Positions 43,510 through 52,136 of a stretch of DNA of 64,000 bases are shown piece after piece (the stretch's first letter is position 1; every line of letters begins with the position of its first letter). Below the pieces are notes generated by a model. That model worked only from the letters and a program-made list of their open reading frames with translations. It did not search any database and was not told where the DNA came from. This DNA is from Alistipes shahii WAL 8301. GTDB lineage: Bacteria; Bacteroidota; Bacteroidia; Bacteroidales; Rikenellaceae. The position numbers and the translations under genes were made by a program. The stretch covers positions 1,550,001 to 1,614,000 of the forward strand of contig NZ_CP102253.1 in NCBI RefSeq assembly GCF_025145845.1, in the 5' to 3' direction.

Positions 43510-44934
43510 ATGAAAAAGACCTGTTTCCTTCTCCTCACCGTTTTGCTGACGACAGCCGCGCTGCGCGCGTCGGCCCAGAACAAGGACACCTCGAAGGAGA
43601 ATTTCCCATCGACCGAAACTACGCTTTCACAGATCGGACAGGCCGAGGCGCACCCGAACGCCAGGCACGTCCGGATGGCCGACACTTCAGCCCTCGCCGC
43701 TCCGGTGAAACGTCCGGGGCTGATCCGCCGCATCATCGACTATTACAGCCGTTCGAACGTGGACCGCACCTTCGAAAAGAAGATCGACTGGAGCATCGCC
43801 CCGGGACCCAACTACTCCTCGGACGTAGGCTTCGGCATCGGATTCCTGCTGGCGGGACTCTACCGGCTCGACCGCACCGACTCGGTCACCGCACCGTCGA
43901 ACATTTCGATTTACGGCAACTTCACGACCGAGAAATTCGTGCTGCTGCGCTTTTCGGGCGACAACATCTACAACCACAACAAACAGCGGCTGAGCTACTC
44001 GGGCGCATTCGTCTACTTCCCCGGCGCCTTCTACGGCGTGGGTTACAACGCCGGCAAGGAGGGTTACGCCCAGGACCTCACCACGACGATGGGCGCCTTC
44101 CGCATCTCCTACTGCACCTCGCTCGTGGGCCGCTTCTACATCGGCGTCAGCGGCGGCATCGACTACTCCGGAGCCAAGTACAAAAATTCGGGCATGGCCG
44201 ACCGCATGAACGGCATCCAGGCCGACGTAGAGTCCGGAAAACCGGTTCCGGGCGGCAAGATGGGCGAGCTTTACAACCTCTGGCAGGAGGGACGCTACGA
44301 CCCTGCGAAACAGGACCCGTTCTCGAATTACATCGCCACGACGGGCGACAAGCCCAACGCCTTCAACGCCAATGTCGGGCTTTTCGCCCAGTACGACACG
44401 CGCGACGTGACGTTCAACGCCTCGAAGGGCATCTTCATCAAGGCCGAGGCCAAATGGTATCCCGAATGGCTGGGAAACACGCGCCGCACGTTCGGACGCT
44501 TCACGCTGACCTTCGACTTCTACCAGAAACTCTGGAAAGGGGCCGTGCTGGCCTGCGACCTCTACGCCGACGCCACGACCGGAACCCCCTCGTGGCACAT
44601 GTACGCCAAAATGGGCGGCATGGAACGCATGCGCGGTTACTACGAGGGACGCTACCGCGACAAAAAACTGGTGGAAACGCAGATCGAACTGCGGCAGAAA
44701 ATCTACCGCCGCCACGGCATCGTGGGATGGATCGGCGGCGGGCAGGTCTGGGGCACGGAGAAATTCCGCTGGGGAAACACGCTTTGCAGTTTCGGCTGCG
44801 GCTACCGCTTCGAATTCAAGAACCGCATGAACATCCGCCTCGATTACGGCTGGGGCAATTTCGGCAACCAGAATCTGCCGTGGGACCGCAAGCGATCCTC
44901 GGCGTTCCTGTTCACCGCTTCGGAAGCATTCTAA
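43510..44934 (+). CDS. Outer-membrane beta-barrel protein (Omp85/surface-antigen type C-terminus)
   Basis: 474 residues with a signal peptide (MKKTCFLLLTVLLTTAALRASA). After about 75 residues of linker the protein consists of alternating beta strands, including WSIAPGPNYSSDVGFGIGF, VGLFAQYDTRDVTFNASKGIF and a C-terminal RIRLDY-like strand near FGNQNLPWDRKRSSAFLF; it ends in Phe (TASEAF), a usual last residue of barrel proteins. The pattern fits the bacterial surface antigen (BamA-like) barrel without POTRA domains. No ligand can be inferred. It overlaps the convergent PPTase gene by four bases. Confidence 0.8.
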   Translation: MKKTCFLLLTVLLTTAALRASAQNKDTSKENFPSTETTLSQIGQAEAHPNARHVRMADTSALAAPVKRPGLIRRIIDYYSRSNVDRTFEKKIDWSIAPGPNYSSDVGFGIGFLLAGLYRLDRTDSVTAPSNISIYGNFTTEKFVLLRFSGDNIYNHNKQRLSYSGAFVYFPGAFYGVGYNAGKEGYAQDLTTTMGAFRISYCTSLVGRFYIGVSGGIDYSGAKYKNSGMADRMNGIQADVESGKPVPGGKMGELYNLWQEGRYDPAKQDPFSNYIATTGDKPNAFNANVGLFAQYDTRDVTFNASKGIFIKAEAKWYPEWLGNTRRTFGRFTLTFDFYQKLWKGAVLACDLYADATTGTPSWHMYAKMGGMERMRGYYEGRYRDKKLVETQIELRQKIYRRHGIVGWIGGGQVWGTEKFRWGNTLCSFGCGYRFEFKNRMNIRLDYGWGNFGNQNLPWDRKRSSAFLFTASEAF

Positions 44935-45497
44935 AGAATATATACGAGGATAAAACCTTCGTCCAGAGAGACGGAGAGCCTGACCGGCTCTCCGTTTCCG
45001 ATCCGTCCCGCCAGCGTCCCGGCAGCAAGGTCGAGCCGCACGACGTGCAGATCCCTCCGGAAATCCAGCTCCCGGCGTCCGGCATACTTGTAGAGCGTCT
45101 CTTTTGCACACCAGACGATCCCCGGCAGAAGCGGGTCGTCGGAAAGGGCCTCCTCTTCAGGCGTCAGGTAGCGGCTCGCGGCACGTCTGAAATCGCGCGT
45201 TGCGGGTTCGATGTCCACGGCGCAACGCTCCGGGGAGGCGCAGACCGCGATGCGGCCGGCGCAATGGGCGACGGAGATATGGACGGCCCGGTTCGTCAGC
45301 ACCGGGGCGCCCAGCGCATCGTAGGCGATCCCGACGTCGTCCCCCAGTTCGCGGCGCACCACAGCCCGCCACGTAAGGAACTCGGCCCGGCGGCGTTCCG
45401 ACACGAACCCGGCTGCCGCGGCACGTTCTTCGGAAGTCGTCCACCGGGCGGACTCTTCGGCCGTCAGCGGCGGCGATGTCCACAGGGCCGGAATCAT
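44931..45497 (-). CDS. 4'-phosphopantetheinyl transferase
   Basis: 188 residues of the Sfp-like superfamily. VAHCAGRIAV, CAVDIEP (metal Asp) and WCAKETLYKYAG (catalytic Glu and Lys) are the motifs. It moves phosphopantetheine from CoA to carrier proteins. The gene overlaps gldE by four bases (ATGA), so it is coupled to it, an order seen in other Bacteroidetes. The carrier partner is not in the window. Confidence 0.9.
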   Translation of the reverse strand: MIPALWTSPPLTAEESARWTTSEERAAAAGFVSERRRAEFLTWRAVVRRELGDDVGIAYDALGAPVLTNRAVHISVAHCAGRIAVCASPERCAVDIEPATRDFRRAASRYLTPEEEALSDDPLLPGIVWCAKETLYKYAGRRELDFRRDLHVVRLDLAAGTLAGRIGNGEPVRLSVSLDEGFILVYIL

Positions 45498-46774
45498 TGA
45501 AGGTCGACGCGGATTTTATCGACCCGGTGGCCGTCCATCTCCTGCACCGTGAAACGCAGGTCGTGCGAAGTGAAGACGTCGCCTTTGCGCGGAAAGTCGC
45601 GTTTGAGTTCGAGCATCAGCCCGGCAAGGGTTTCGGCCTCGCCCCGGACGTCGGCGAAAACGTCCTCGCCGATGTCGAGGATACGCTCGAAATCCCCGAG
45701 GTGGGTCTTTCCCTCGAAAATATAGCTCTTGGCGTCGAGCCGCGTGTAGAAGCACTCGTCGTTGTCGCTCTCGTCGGAAATCTCGCCGACGATCTCTTCG
45801 ATGATGTCTTCGAGCGACACCAGCCCCAGCGTCGAACCGTACTCGTCGACGACGATGGCCATGTGGACCTTGTTCGACTGGAAGTCGGCCAGCAGGTCGT
45901 TGATCTTTTTGTGCTCGGGGACGAAATAGGGTTTGCGGATCAACTGCTGCCACGCGAAATCGCCGCCGTTGTTGATGTAGGGCAGCAGGTCCTTGACGTA
46001 GAGCGTCCCGCGGATATTGTCCACATCCTCCTCGTAGACCGGGATGCGCGAGAAGCCCGATTCGATGATCGTCCTCTTGACCGTCTCGTAATCGGCCGTC
46101 ATGGAGAGCGCCGTGATGTCCACACGGGGTTTCATAATCTCCTGCACTTCGGTATTGACGAAGTTGACGATGCCCGAAAGCATCACGTGCTCCTCGGGGC
46201 TGGAACTCTGCGTCATGTCGACGGCGTCGGCCAGTTCGTCGAGCGAAATCTCGCTCTTGTGCGCGGCCTTTTCGCTGATGCGGCTGCTCGTGCGGACCAG
46301 CGCATAGGAGAGCGGATAGAAAACCCACCGCAGCACCAGCAGCGGACGGGCCACCATCGAGGCGAAGCGCAGGGGAATCGTCTGCGCCAGCACTTTGGGC
46401 AGTATCTCGCCGAAAAGCAGCAGCAGGAAAGTCACCAGCACGGTCTTGAACAGGAACTCGAACCGCAGGAAAGTGAAGACCGAGTCGATGATCCCGGCCG
46501 TGAGGATGACGATGCAGATATTCACCAGATTGTTGACCACCAGGATCGTGGCCAGCAGCAGGTCGACGTTCGCCAGCAGCCGCAGCATGGCGGCGGCCGA
46601 TGCGCTTCTGCGGCTCTGCAAATGACGTATATCATTGTGCGAGAGGGAGAAAAAAGAAGTCTCGGCCCCCGAAACGAGCGCCGAAACACACAACAGGCAG
46701 AGCGTCACCGCGCAAAGCACGGCGATATGGGGTGAAAACCCGTTGAACGTAATCCAGGAATGCGCGTCTTCCAA
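45494..46774 (-). CDS. gldE: GldE-like CNNM/CBS/CorC membrane protein
   Basis: 426 residues: a CNNM (DUF21) membrane domain (about 15-175, with SGAETSFFSLS), a CBS pair (about 195-320, with VMKPRVDI-like EIMKPRVDITALS and IVVDEYGSTLGLVSLEDIIEEIVGE) and a CorC/HlyC C-terminal domain. This is the CorC/TlyC layout; in Flavobacterium the homologue GldE aids gliding. This cell is probably not gliding, so a metal-transport or secretion role is more likely. The gene follows ftsZ by 16 bases. Confidence 0.87.
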   Translation of the reverse strand: MEDAHSWITFNGFSPHIAVLCAVTLCLLCVSALVSGAETSFFSLSHNDIRHLQSRRSASAAAMLRLLANVDLLLATILVVNNLVNICIVILTAGIIDSVFTFLRFEFLFKTVLVTFLLLLFGEILPKVLAQTIPLRFASMVARPLLVLRWVFYPLSYALVRTSSRISEKAAHKSEISLDELADAVDMTQSSSPEEHVMLSGIVNFVNTEVQEIMKPRVDITALSMTADYETVKRTIIESGFSRIPVYEEDVDNIRGTLYVKDLLPYINNGGDFAWQQLIRKPYFVPEHKKINDLLADFQSNKVHMAIVVDEYGSTLGLVSLEDIIEEIVGEISDESDNDECFYTRLDAKSYIFEGKTHLGDFERILDIGEDVFADVRGEAETLAGLMLELKRDFPRKGDVFTSHDLRFTVQEMDGHRVDKIRVDLQ

Positions 46775-46790
46775 ATTGAAAATCGGTTAG

Positions 46791-48119
46791 TTAATCGAAT
46801 AGCGAGCCGCCCTGCGACTCCTCTTTCTGCGCCTGGGCATCGGTCGTATCGTCCTTCAGCACCTCCTTGCGGCTGCCGGGGACGCGCACGATGAACTTCG
46901 AGTTGCGCGACTGGTAGGCGGGTTTGGCCAGCAGGGTGTCGATGTTGCTGTAACGGGTCGGCTTGGCGCCGAGCATCACCAGTTCGGGCTGACGCTGGGC
47001 GGGTTTGGGGGGCAGGGGTTTGATCGGCTCCAGCACGGGTGCCGCGGCGGACGTCTCCTTGACGGCCGGTTCGACGGTGCGGGCCGGGGGAATGATCTGC
47101 TTCATCACGCCGGGCTGCGCGTCGCCTTCGAATCCCGTGGCCACGACCACCAGCTCGATGAAATTGCCCAGCTGCGGCTTCTCGCTCGTACCCCAAATGA
47201 TGTTGGCGTTGTGGATCACCCCGTTGTCGTCCTGCACGCTGGCGTGGGCCTGAATATACTCCAGAATCTGCACCACCTCCTCGTACATCAGGGCGTCGGC
47301 GTCCGACACCGAAATATTCAGCAGGATGTTCTTGGCGCCCGAAATCAGGTTGTGATCCAGCAGCGGGGAGCGCAGCGACGCTTCGGCCACCGCCTCGGCG
47401 CGCTTGTCGCCGTCGGCCGTAGCCACGGCCATATGCGCCCGGCCGCTGTTGCGCATCACCTTCGAGACATCGGCGAAGTCGACGTTCACCAGATCGCTCT
47501 CGACGGTGATGATCTCCGCGATACCCTTGGCCGCAGAGGCCAGAATGTCGTCGGCCTTGCCGAAAGCCTGCTTCAGCGAGAGGCGGCCGTAGATTTCCAG
47601 AATGTTTTCGTTGTTGATGATCAGCAGCGAATCGGTGTTCTGGCGCAGCTCCTCGATACCGCGGAACGCCTGTTCGTAACGGATCTTGCCCTCGACGGCC
47701 AGCGGCGAGGTGACGATGGCCACGGTCAGCAGCCCCATCTCCTTGGCCAGCTTGGCGATGACGGGCGATGCTCCCGTGCCCGTTCCGCCGCCCATGCCGG
47801 CGGTGATGAAGAGCATCTTCGTACCGGCCTCTTCGAGCACCTGACGGATTTCGGGCAGCGACTCGACGGCCGCGCGGCGGCCGTTCTCCGGATCGTTCCC
47901 GGCTCCGAGACCTTCGGAGCCGAGGCGGATCTTCCGCTCAACGGGGCTTTTGTCGAGCGCCTGCTGGTCGGTGTTGCAGACCATGAACGTAACGCCCCTG
48001 ATCCCGAGGTTCCACATATGGTTTACGGCATTGCCCCCTGCGCCGCCGACGCCGACCACCGTAATGATCGAGCCGTCCGTGCGCGGGACCTTGATTTCCG
48101 ACATCAATTCGTCTGTCAT
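46791..48119 (-). CDS. ftsZ: Cell division protein FtsZ, canonical copy
   Basis: 442 residues. The tubulin-type GTPase domain has VGVGGAGGNAVN, the GGGTGTGASP loop near 110-119, and the T7 synergy loop VNVDFADVSKVM with N212, D214 and D217 intact. A Pro-rich linker (about 335-385) precedes a basic tail ending KEESQGGSLFD. The last residues do not show a classical FtsA/ZipA-binding motif I can name. It forms the division ring. It follows a second ftsZ with a 47-base gap and is followed by gldE. Confidence 0.97.
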   Translation of the reverse strand: MTDELMSEIKVPRTDGSIITVVGVGGAGGNAVNHMWNLGIRGVTFMVCNTDQQALDKSPVERKIRLGSEGLGAGNDPENGRRAAVESLPEIRQVLEEAGTKMLFITAGMGGGTGTGASPVIAKLAKEMGLLTVAIVTSPLAVEGKIRYEQAFRGIEELRQNTDSLLIINNENILEIYGRLSLKQAFGKADDILASAAKGIAEIITVESDLVNVDFADVSKVMRNSGRAHMAVATADGDKRAEAVAEASLRSPLLDHNLISGAKNILLNISVSDADALMYEEVVQILEYIQAHASVQDDNGVIHNANIIWGTSEKPQLGNFIELVVVATGFEGDAQPGVMKQIIPPARTVEPAVKETSAAAPVLEPIKPLPPKPAQRQPELVMLGAKPTRYSNIDTLLAKPAYQSRNSKFIVRVPGSRKEVLKDDTTDAQAQKEESQGGSLFD

Positions 48120-48166
48120 ATCCTTTGATTCTTTATCTCCTTAACTCAATTTATTCCGGAATTCCG

Positions 48167-49396
48167 TCACTCCATGGGGGTGTCCTCTCCCTCGAAAACC
48201 CGGCCAACCCAACCCGAAACCTTTCGGGACAGTTCACCCCATACGCCCTGCAAAGTCTCACCGTCGCCGGCCATCACAGGCTCTTCCCGCCCTTTTTCCG
48301 GGATTTCCGGGCGTTCGGGATTTTCCGACACGGCAAAAACATGCGCCCTCGTCCGTGACGGACCATCCTCCCATCCGGCAACGCCGGGATTCGTATCCGG
48401 GACCTCGAATCCCGTAGCTATAATCACCAGTTCCAAAGTACCCGACTCCATCTGCGGATTGATACTCGTCCCCCAAATGATATTGGTTTCACTCAATCCC
48501 ACATTCTTCCGATCGCCATTGGCATAACGCTGAATAAGGTCCAGCACCTGCTTCACCTCCCGGGTTTTCAGTTCATCGGAGTCCGGAACCGAAAAATTCA
48601 ACAGGATATTTTTCGCCCCGGTAATCTCCTGATGACCCAATAACGGGGAGCAAAGCGACGCTTTCAGAACCTCGTCGACCCGGTTTTCACCGCATGCCGA
48701 AGTCACGCTCATATGCGCCCGGCCGCAATTGCGCATCACTTCGGCCACATCGGCGAAGTCGACGCCCACCAAGTCGCTTTCCCGGGTCACGATCTCGGCA
48801 ATTCCCCGCGTAGCTGTGCTCAACACATCGTCGGCGCGGCTGAAAGCCTCATGCAGCGGAAGATCGTCATAAGCCCGCACCACGTTGTCATTGTCGATCA
48901 CCAACAGCGCATCGACATTCTGCTCCAACTGGGCGATAGCCTCCATGGCCTGTTTCCAACGCCGTTTTCCCTCGCTCACCAGCGGCGAAGTGACAATACC
49001 TACCGTCAGCATTTCCATCTCCTTGGCCAGTTTGGCGATGACCGGAGCCGCTCCGGTTCCGGTTCCTCCGCCCATGCCGGCGGTAATGAACACCATCCGG
49101 CAACCCGATTCCATCAGATAACGGCGGATGTCCTCCAACGAAGCGATCGCCGCATCCCGCCCCCGTTCGGGACGGTTTCCGGCCCCAAGGCCTTCGGTCC
49201 CGAGGCGGACCTTATTGCTGACGGGATTGATATTCAAAGATTTCCGGTCTGTATTGCAGGCCAGATAGGTGACGCCTTTCACTCCCGCATGCCACATGTT
49301 AGACACGGCATTGCAGCCTGCGCCGCCCACGCCGATCACCATAATCAACGAGGATTCGTCCCGCGGAACCTGTATCTCTGCCATCAATTCGTCCAT
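48167..49396 (-). CDS. FtsZ paralogue (second copy, upstream)
   Basis: 409 residues from ATG 49396 (MDELMAEIQVP). It keeps VGVGGAGCNAVS, GGGTGTGAAP and the SEGKRRW loop, so GTP binding is expected, but the T7 loop reads VGVDFADVAEVM: the Asn of the canonical copy is Gly211, while D213 and D216 remain. The linker is shorter (about 330-390) and the tail SRKVSGWVGRVFEG is different and amphipathic. Its codon use seems less GC-rich than that of copy 1. It lies between ftsA and copy 1. A duplication and later divergence is the simplest explanation. Confidence 0.93.
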   Translation of the reverse strand: MDELMAEIQVPRDESSLIMVIGVGGAGCNAVSNMWHAGVKGVTYLACNTDRKSLNINPVSNKVRLGTEGLGAGNRPERGRDAAIASLEDIRRYLMESGCRMVFITAGMGGGTGTGAAPVIAKLAKEMEMLTVGIVTSPLVSEGKRRWKQAMEAIAQLEQNVDALLVIDNDNVVRAYDDLPLHEAFSRADDVLSTATRGIAEIVTRESDLVGVDFADVAEVMRNCGRAHMSVTSACGENRVDEVLKASLCSPLLGHQEITGAKNILLNFSVPDSDELKTREVKQVLDLIQRYANGDRKNVGLSETNIIWGTSINPQMESGTLELVIIATGFEVPDTNPGVAGWEDGPSRTRAHVFAVSENPERPEIPEKGREEPVMAGDGETLQGVWGELSRKVSGWVGRVFEGEDTPME

Positions 49397-49420
49397 CGCC
49401 TTCCGTATTCCCCGGTATGT

Positions 49421-50887
49421 CTAAATCTCTTCGTCCTCGGCGGCCGAGAAACTCTTATTGATTTTGTCGAAGGTCTTCTGGAAGATCGCACCCCAGTTGC
49501 GGCTGCGCTTCGGTTCGATCACCGGCGGCTCGTCGGCACGCTCTTCGTCCGGCCGTCCGGCCGCTTCGGCTCCGGCCGGCACCCCGGAATCGGGTTCCGA
49601 AGCCGGCACGGGAGGCGTATAGGGCTGGGCAGCACGCGGCTGCGGAGCCTTGAACCCGCCCGCTGCGGGCTGCGGCGGCGTGAAAGGCCGGTGCGGCTCG
49701 GAACGAGGAGCCGCGGGGTGCTCGATGACGGCGCAGCCGCCCAGTTCGGCCCCCTTGAGCAGGATGCCCACGGCGGTCGAGAAAGCGGCGTCCGCAACCT
49801 TCTCCTTCGACTCCCCGGTGATTCCCGTCTCGGGCACAGCGACACGCACGTCCATGCCCGTCACGCGGCGGAACAGTTCGTCGAGGTCCTTCAATTTGGC
49901 CGAACCGCCCGTCAGCACGATGCCGTAGGCCAGTTTCCCGGCGTATCCCGAATCCTTGATCTCCTGCTGCACGAACTCCGCGATGTCCGTGGCGCGGGCC
50001 TCGATCACCGTGGCCAGGTTGCGCAGCAGAATGTCCTTCGCCTCGCGGGCCGTACGGCCGTTGACGCGGATCAGCTTGTCCTCGGGAGCCAGTTCGGCGA
50101 CCGCCGAACCGTATTTCTGCTTGAGGCTCTCAACGTGTTTCTCGGGAACGCTCATCGTGCGGATGTCGCGGTTGATGGCCGATGCGCCCATCGGGATCGA
50201 AGCGACGTAACGCACCACGTTGCGGTAATAGACCGTCACGTCGGTGACGCCGCCGCCGACGTCGACCACGGCCACGCCCTCCTCCTTCTCATCGGGCAGC
50301 AGCACCGCTTCGGGCGTCGCCAGCGCGTCGGACATGACGCCCAGCATCTTGATGCCGAGGCGTTTCAGGGCCATATCGAGACGCTGCATCGGGGTTTTGA
50401 GGCAAAGGATGAAGTTGAACGTCGACGAAAGTTTCTTGCCGAACGAACCCACGGGATTGCGCACCTCCTGGTTGTCGTCGACCATGTAGTTCTGGGGCAC
50501 GCGCTCCATAATGGTCTCGTCGTCGGGGGCCTGCACGTTGCGCATGCGGTCGAACAGCGCATCGACGTCCTTCTGGTTGACGCCGTTCTGGGGATCGTAG
50601 ACGAAGACATGGTCGGTATGGCGCGCACAGCGCACGAAGTCGCCCGAGATACCGGCATACGCCTCCGTGATGCGGATTCCGAGCTGCTGCTCGGCCTCCG
50701 ACACGGCCTCGCGGATGGCGCGGCTCACCAGTTCGATATTCTCGATCCGGCCCGCATTGACTCCCTCGACGGGCTTCGTGACGACACACGCCACGTCAAG
50801 CAGGCCTTCGGGCGTCTTCTCCCCGACGGCCACCACGACCGACGAGCAGCCCAAATCGACGGCAACGGTATAATTCTTTTTTTCCAC
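49421..50887 (-). CDS. ftsA: Cell division protein FtsA
   Basis: 488 residues, an actin-like ATPase (VAVDLGCSSVVVAVG, VVDVGGGVTDVTVY, LTGGSAKLKDL). It tethers FtsZ to the membrane by a C-terminal amphipathic helix, here NWGAIFQKTFDKINKSF. Between the ATPase part (ending about 390) and that helix lies a Pro/Ala-rich linker of about 70 residues, longer than in E. coli. It is followed by the second ftsZ with 24 bases between them. Confidence 0.96.
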   Translation of the reverse strand: MEKKNYTVAVDLGCSSVVVAVGEKTPEGLLDVACVVTKPVEGVNAGRIENIELVSRAIREAVSEAEQQLGIRITEAYAGISGDFVRCARHTDHVFVYDPQNGVNQKDVDALFDRMRNVQAPDDETIMERVPQNYMVDDNQEVRNPVGSFGKKLSSTFNFILCLKTPMQRLDMALKRLGIKMLGVMSDALATPEAVLLPDEKEEGVAVVDVGGGVTDVTVYYRNVVRYVASIPMGASAINRDIRTMSVPEKHVESLKQKYGSAVAELAPEDKLIRVNGRTAREAKDILLRNLATVIEARATDIAEFVQQEIKDSGYAGKLAYGIVLTGGSAKLKDLDELFRRVTGMDVRVAVPETGITGESKEKVADAAFSTAVGILLKGAELGGCAVIEHPAAPRSEPHRPFTPPQPAAGGFKAPQPRAAQPYTPPVPASEPDSGVPAGAEAAGRPDEERADEPPVIEPKRSRNWGAIFQKTFDKINKSFSAAEDEEI

Positions 50888-50899
50888 GGTATAATCCTT

Positions 50900-52003
50900 T
50901 TACTTCTTGCAAACCACCTGGTCGTTATATCTGATGTCAATAGTGCGGTATTCGCTCCAGCCGATCGACGAGAGGCCGCTGCGGTAAAACCGCAACAGTT
51001 TGTCGAACTTGCGCTCCACGTCCTCCAGCCGGCCGAAAAGCACGGCGAAGCGGCCGCTGCGGGGCGTAAGTTCCACCTCCAATGCTCCGCTGGGGGTCGT
51101 TTTCGCGGTGATCTGCACCACTTCCGACCTCCAGAAATCATCGTCTTCGACAGTTTCTACAAAGGTAAGGAGTTTCATGAAATCTTCGTAGCTTTTCTCC
51201 AACTTTTTTTGTTTCCGCCGCTCGGCCTCCTGCAACCCGGCGATACGCTCGATCTCCTCGCGGATCACGCCCGCCCGGTAGCGGTAGGTGCGGCGCAGGC
51301 CGGCTTTTTTCTCGCGCAGCGCGTCGACCCGCGCATCGAACTCCCGCGAACCTTCCAGCCGCCACCACTGCCGCTTGATGCGCATGCGGCGCAGGGCCGA
51401 AATGTTGCGGTCGTTCTCCATCTCACGCCGGTAGAGAGGGTATTTCTCGCGTTCGAGTTCGGCGATGCGTTCGTCAATCTCGCCGAGACGCAGGTCGATA
51501 TGCTCCCGCACGCTCCCGACGTACGACGCAGGGAAGGGAGGACGGTAACTGCCGGTGACCACCGGCACGTAGAGCGACGAGGCGCGGGGCGCGGCGAAGA
51601 CATAGCCGTCGGCGGTCACGTAGGCGTTCATGCCGTCGGTAAGCAGGCGCACCAGCGGCTTGCGCTGGCTGATCTCGATGTGCAGCGTTCCCCCGTAGGA
51701 GACATAGGCAACCGTTTTATCCACGAATCCGTTGCGGGCGATCAGTCGTTCGATACCCGTCAGGTCCACCGCATCAACTGCCGTGCCGAGTGTCTTGATT
51801 CCGGCATGTGAAATCCACTGGCGGACCATCGCTGCCGAGACCAGATGTCCCTGCGAAGAGCTGTCCACCACCTCGATCTCCAGCTTTCCGACCGTACCCG
51901 TCCTGCGCACGCGCCGCACCGCCGAGGCCGCAAAGACGATGTATGCGGCCACGGCGACCCACAGCAGGGTCAGAAGCGTGTATCGGAGGTAGCGGGACAT
52001 CAC
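50900..52003 (-). CDS. ftsQ: Cell division protein FtsQ/DivIB with inserted charged helical region
   Basis: 367 residues. One membrane helix (about 8-28) precedes a POTRA-like domain (KLEIEVVDSSSQGHLVSAAM to VDKTVAYVSYGGTLHIEISQRKP) and the C-terminal FtsQ part. Between about 165 and 275 lies a highly charged helical segment (RLGEIDERIAELEREKY, FDARVDALREKKAGLRRTY, EEIERIAGLQEAERRKQKK) that other FtsQ proteins lack. After it the usual FMKLLTFVETVEDDDFWRSEV resumes. Position between murC and ftsA supports the name. Confidence 0.9.
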   Translation of the reverse strand: MMSRYLRYTLLTLLWVAVAAYIVFAASAVRRVRRTGTVGKLEIEVVDSSSQGHLVSAAMVRQWISHAGIKTLGTAVDAVDLTGIERLIARNGFVDKTVAYVSYGGTLHIEISQRKPLVRLLTDGMNAYVTADGYVFAAPRASSLYVPVVTGSYRPPFPASYVGSVREHIDLRLGEIDERIAELEREKYPLYRREMENDRNISALRRMRIKRQWWRLEGSREFDARVDALREKKAGLRRTYRYRAGVIREEIERIAGLQEAERRKQKKLEKSYEDFMKLLTFVETVEDDDFWRSEVVQITAKTTPSGALEVELTPRSGRFAVLFGRLEDVERKFDKLLRFYRSGLSSIGWSEYRTIDIRYNDQVVCKK

Positions 52004-52136
52004 TATTAAAAATTATGAAAAATCATTCAGGCAGATTCCAAGCCACGCAAGAAGTCGTTTTTGTCAAGCAAAAGAGACCTCATCAACTCCAGCCGGAAAC
52101 GAAAATGCCAAAAACAGATGCCTGTATTTTTAATAT

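Noticed and set aside
48713..51811. A 1032-codon plus-strand frame opposite ftsZ, ftsA and ftsQ
   Set aside because: Antisense shadow; no recognisable domains and all the conserved genes are on the minus strand.
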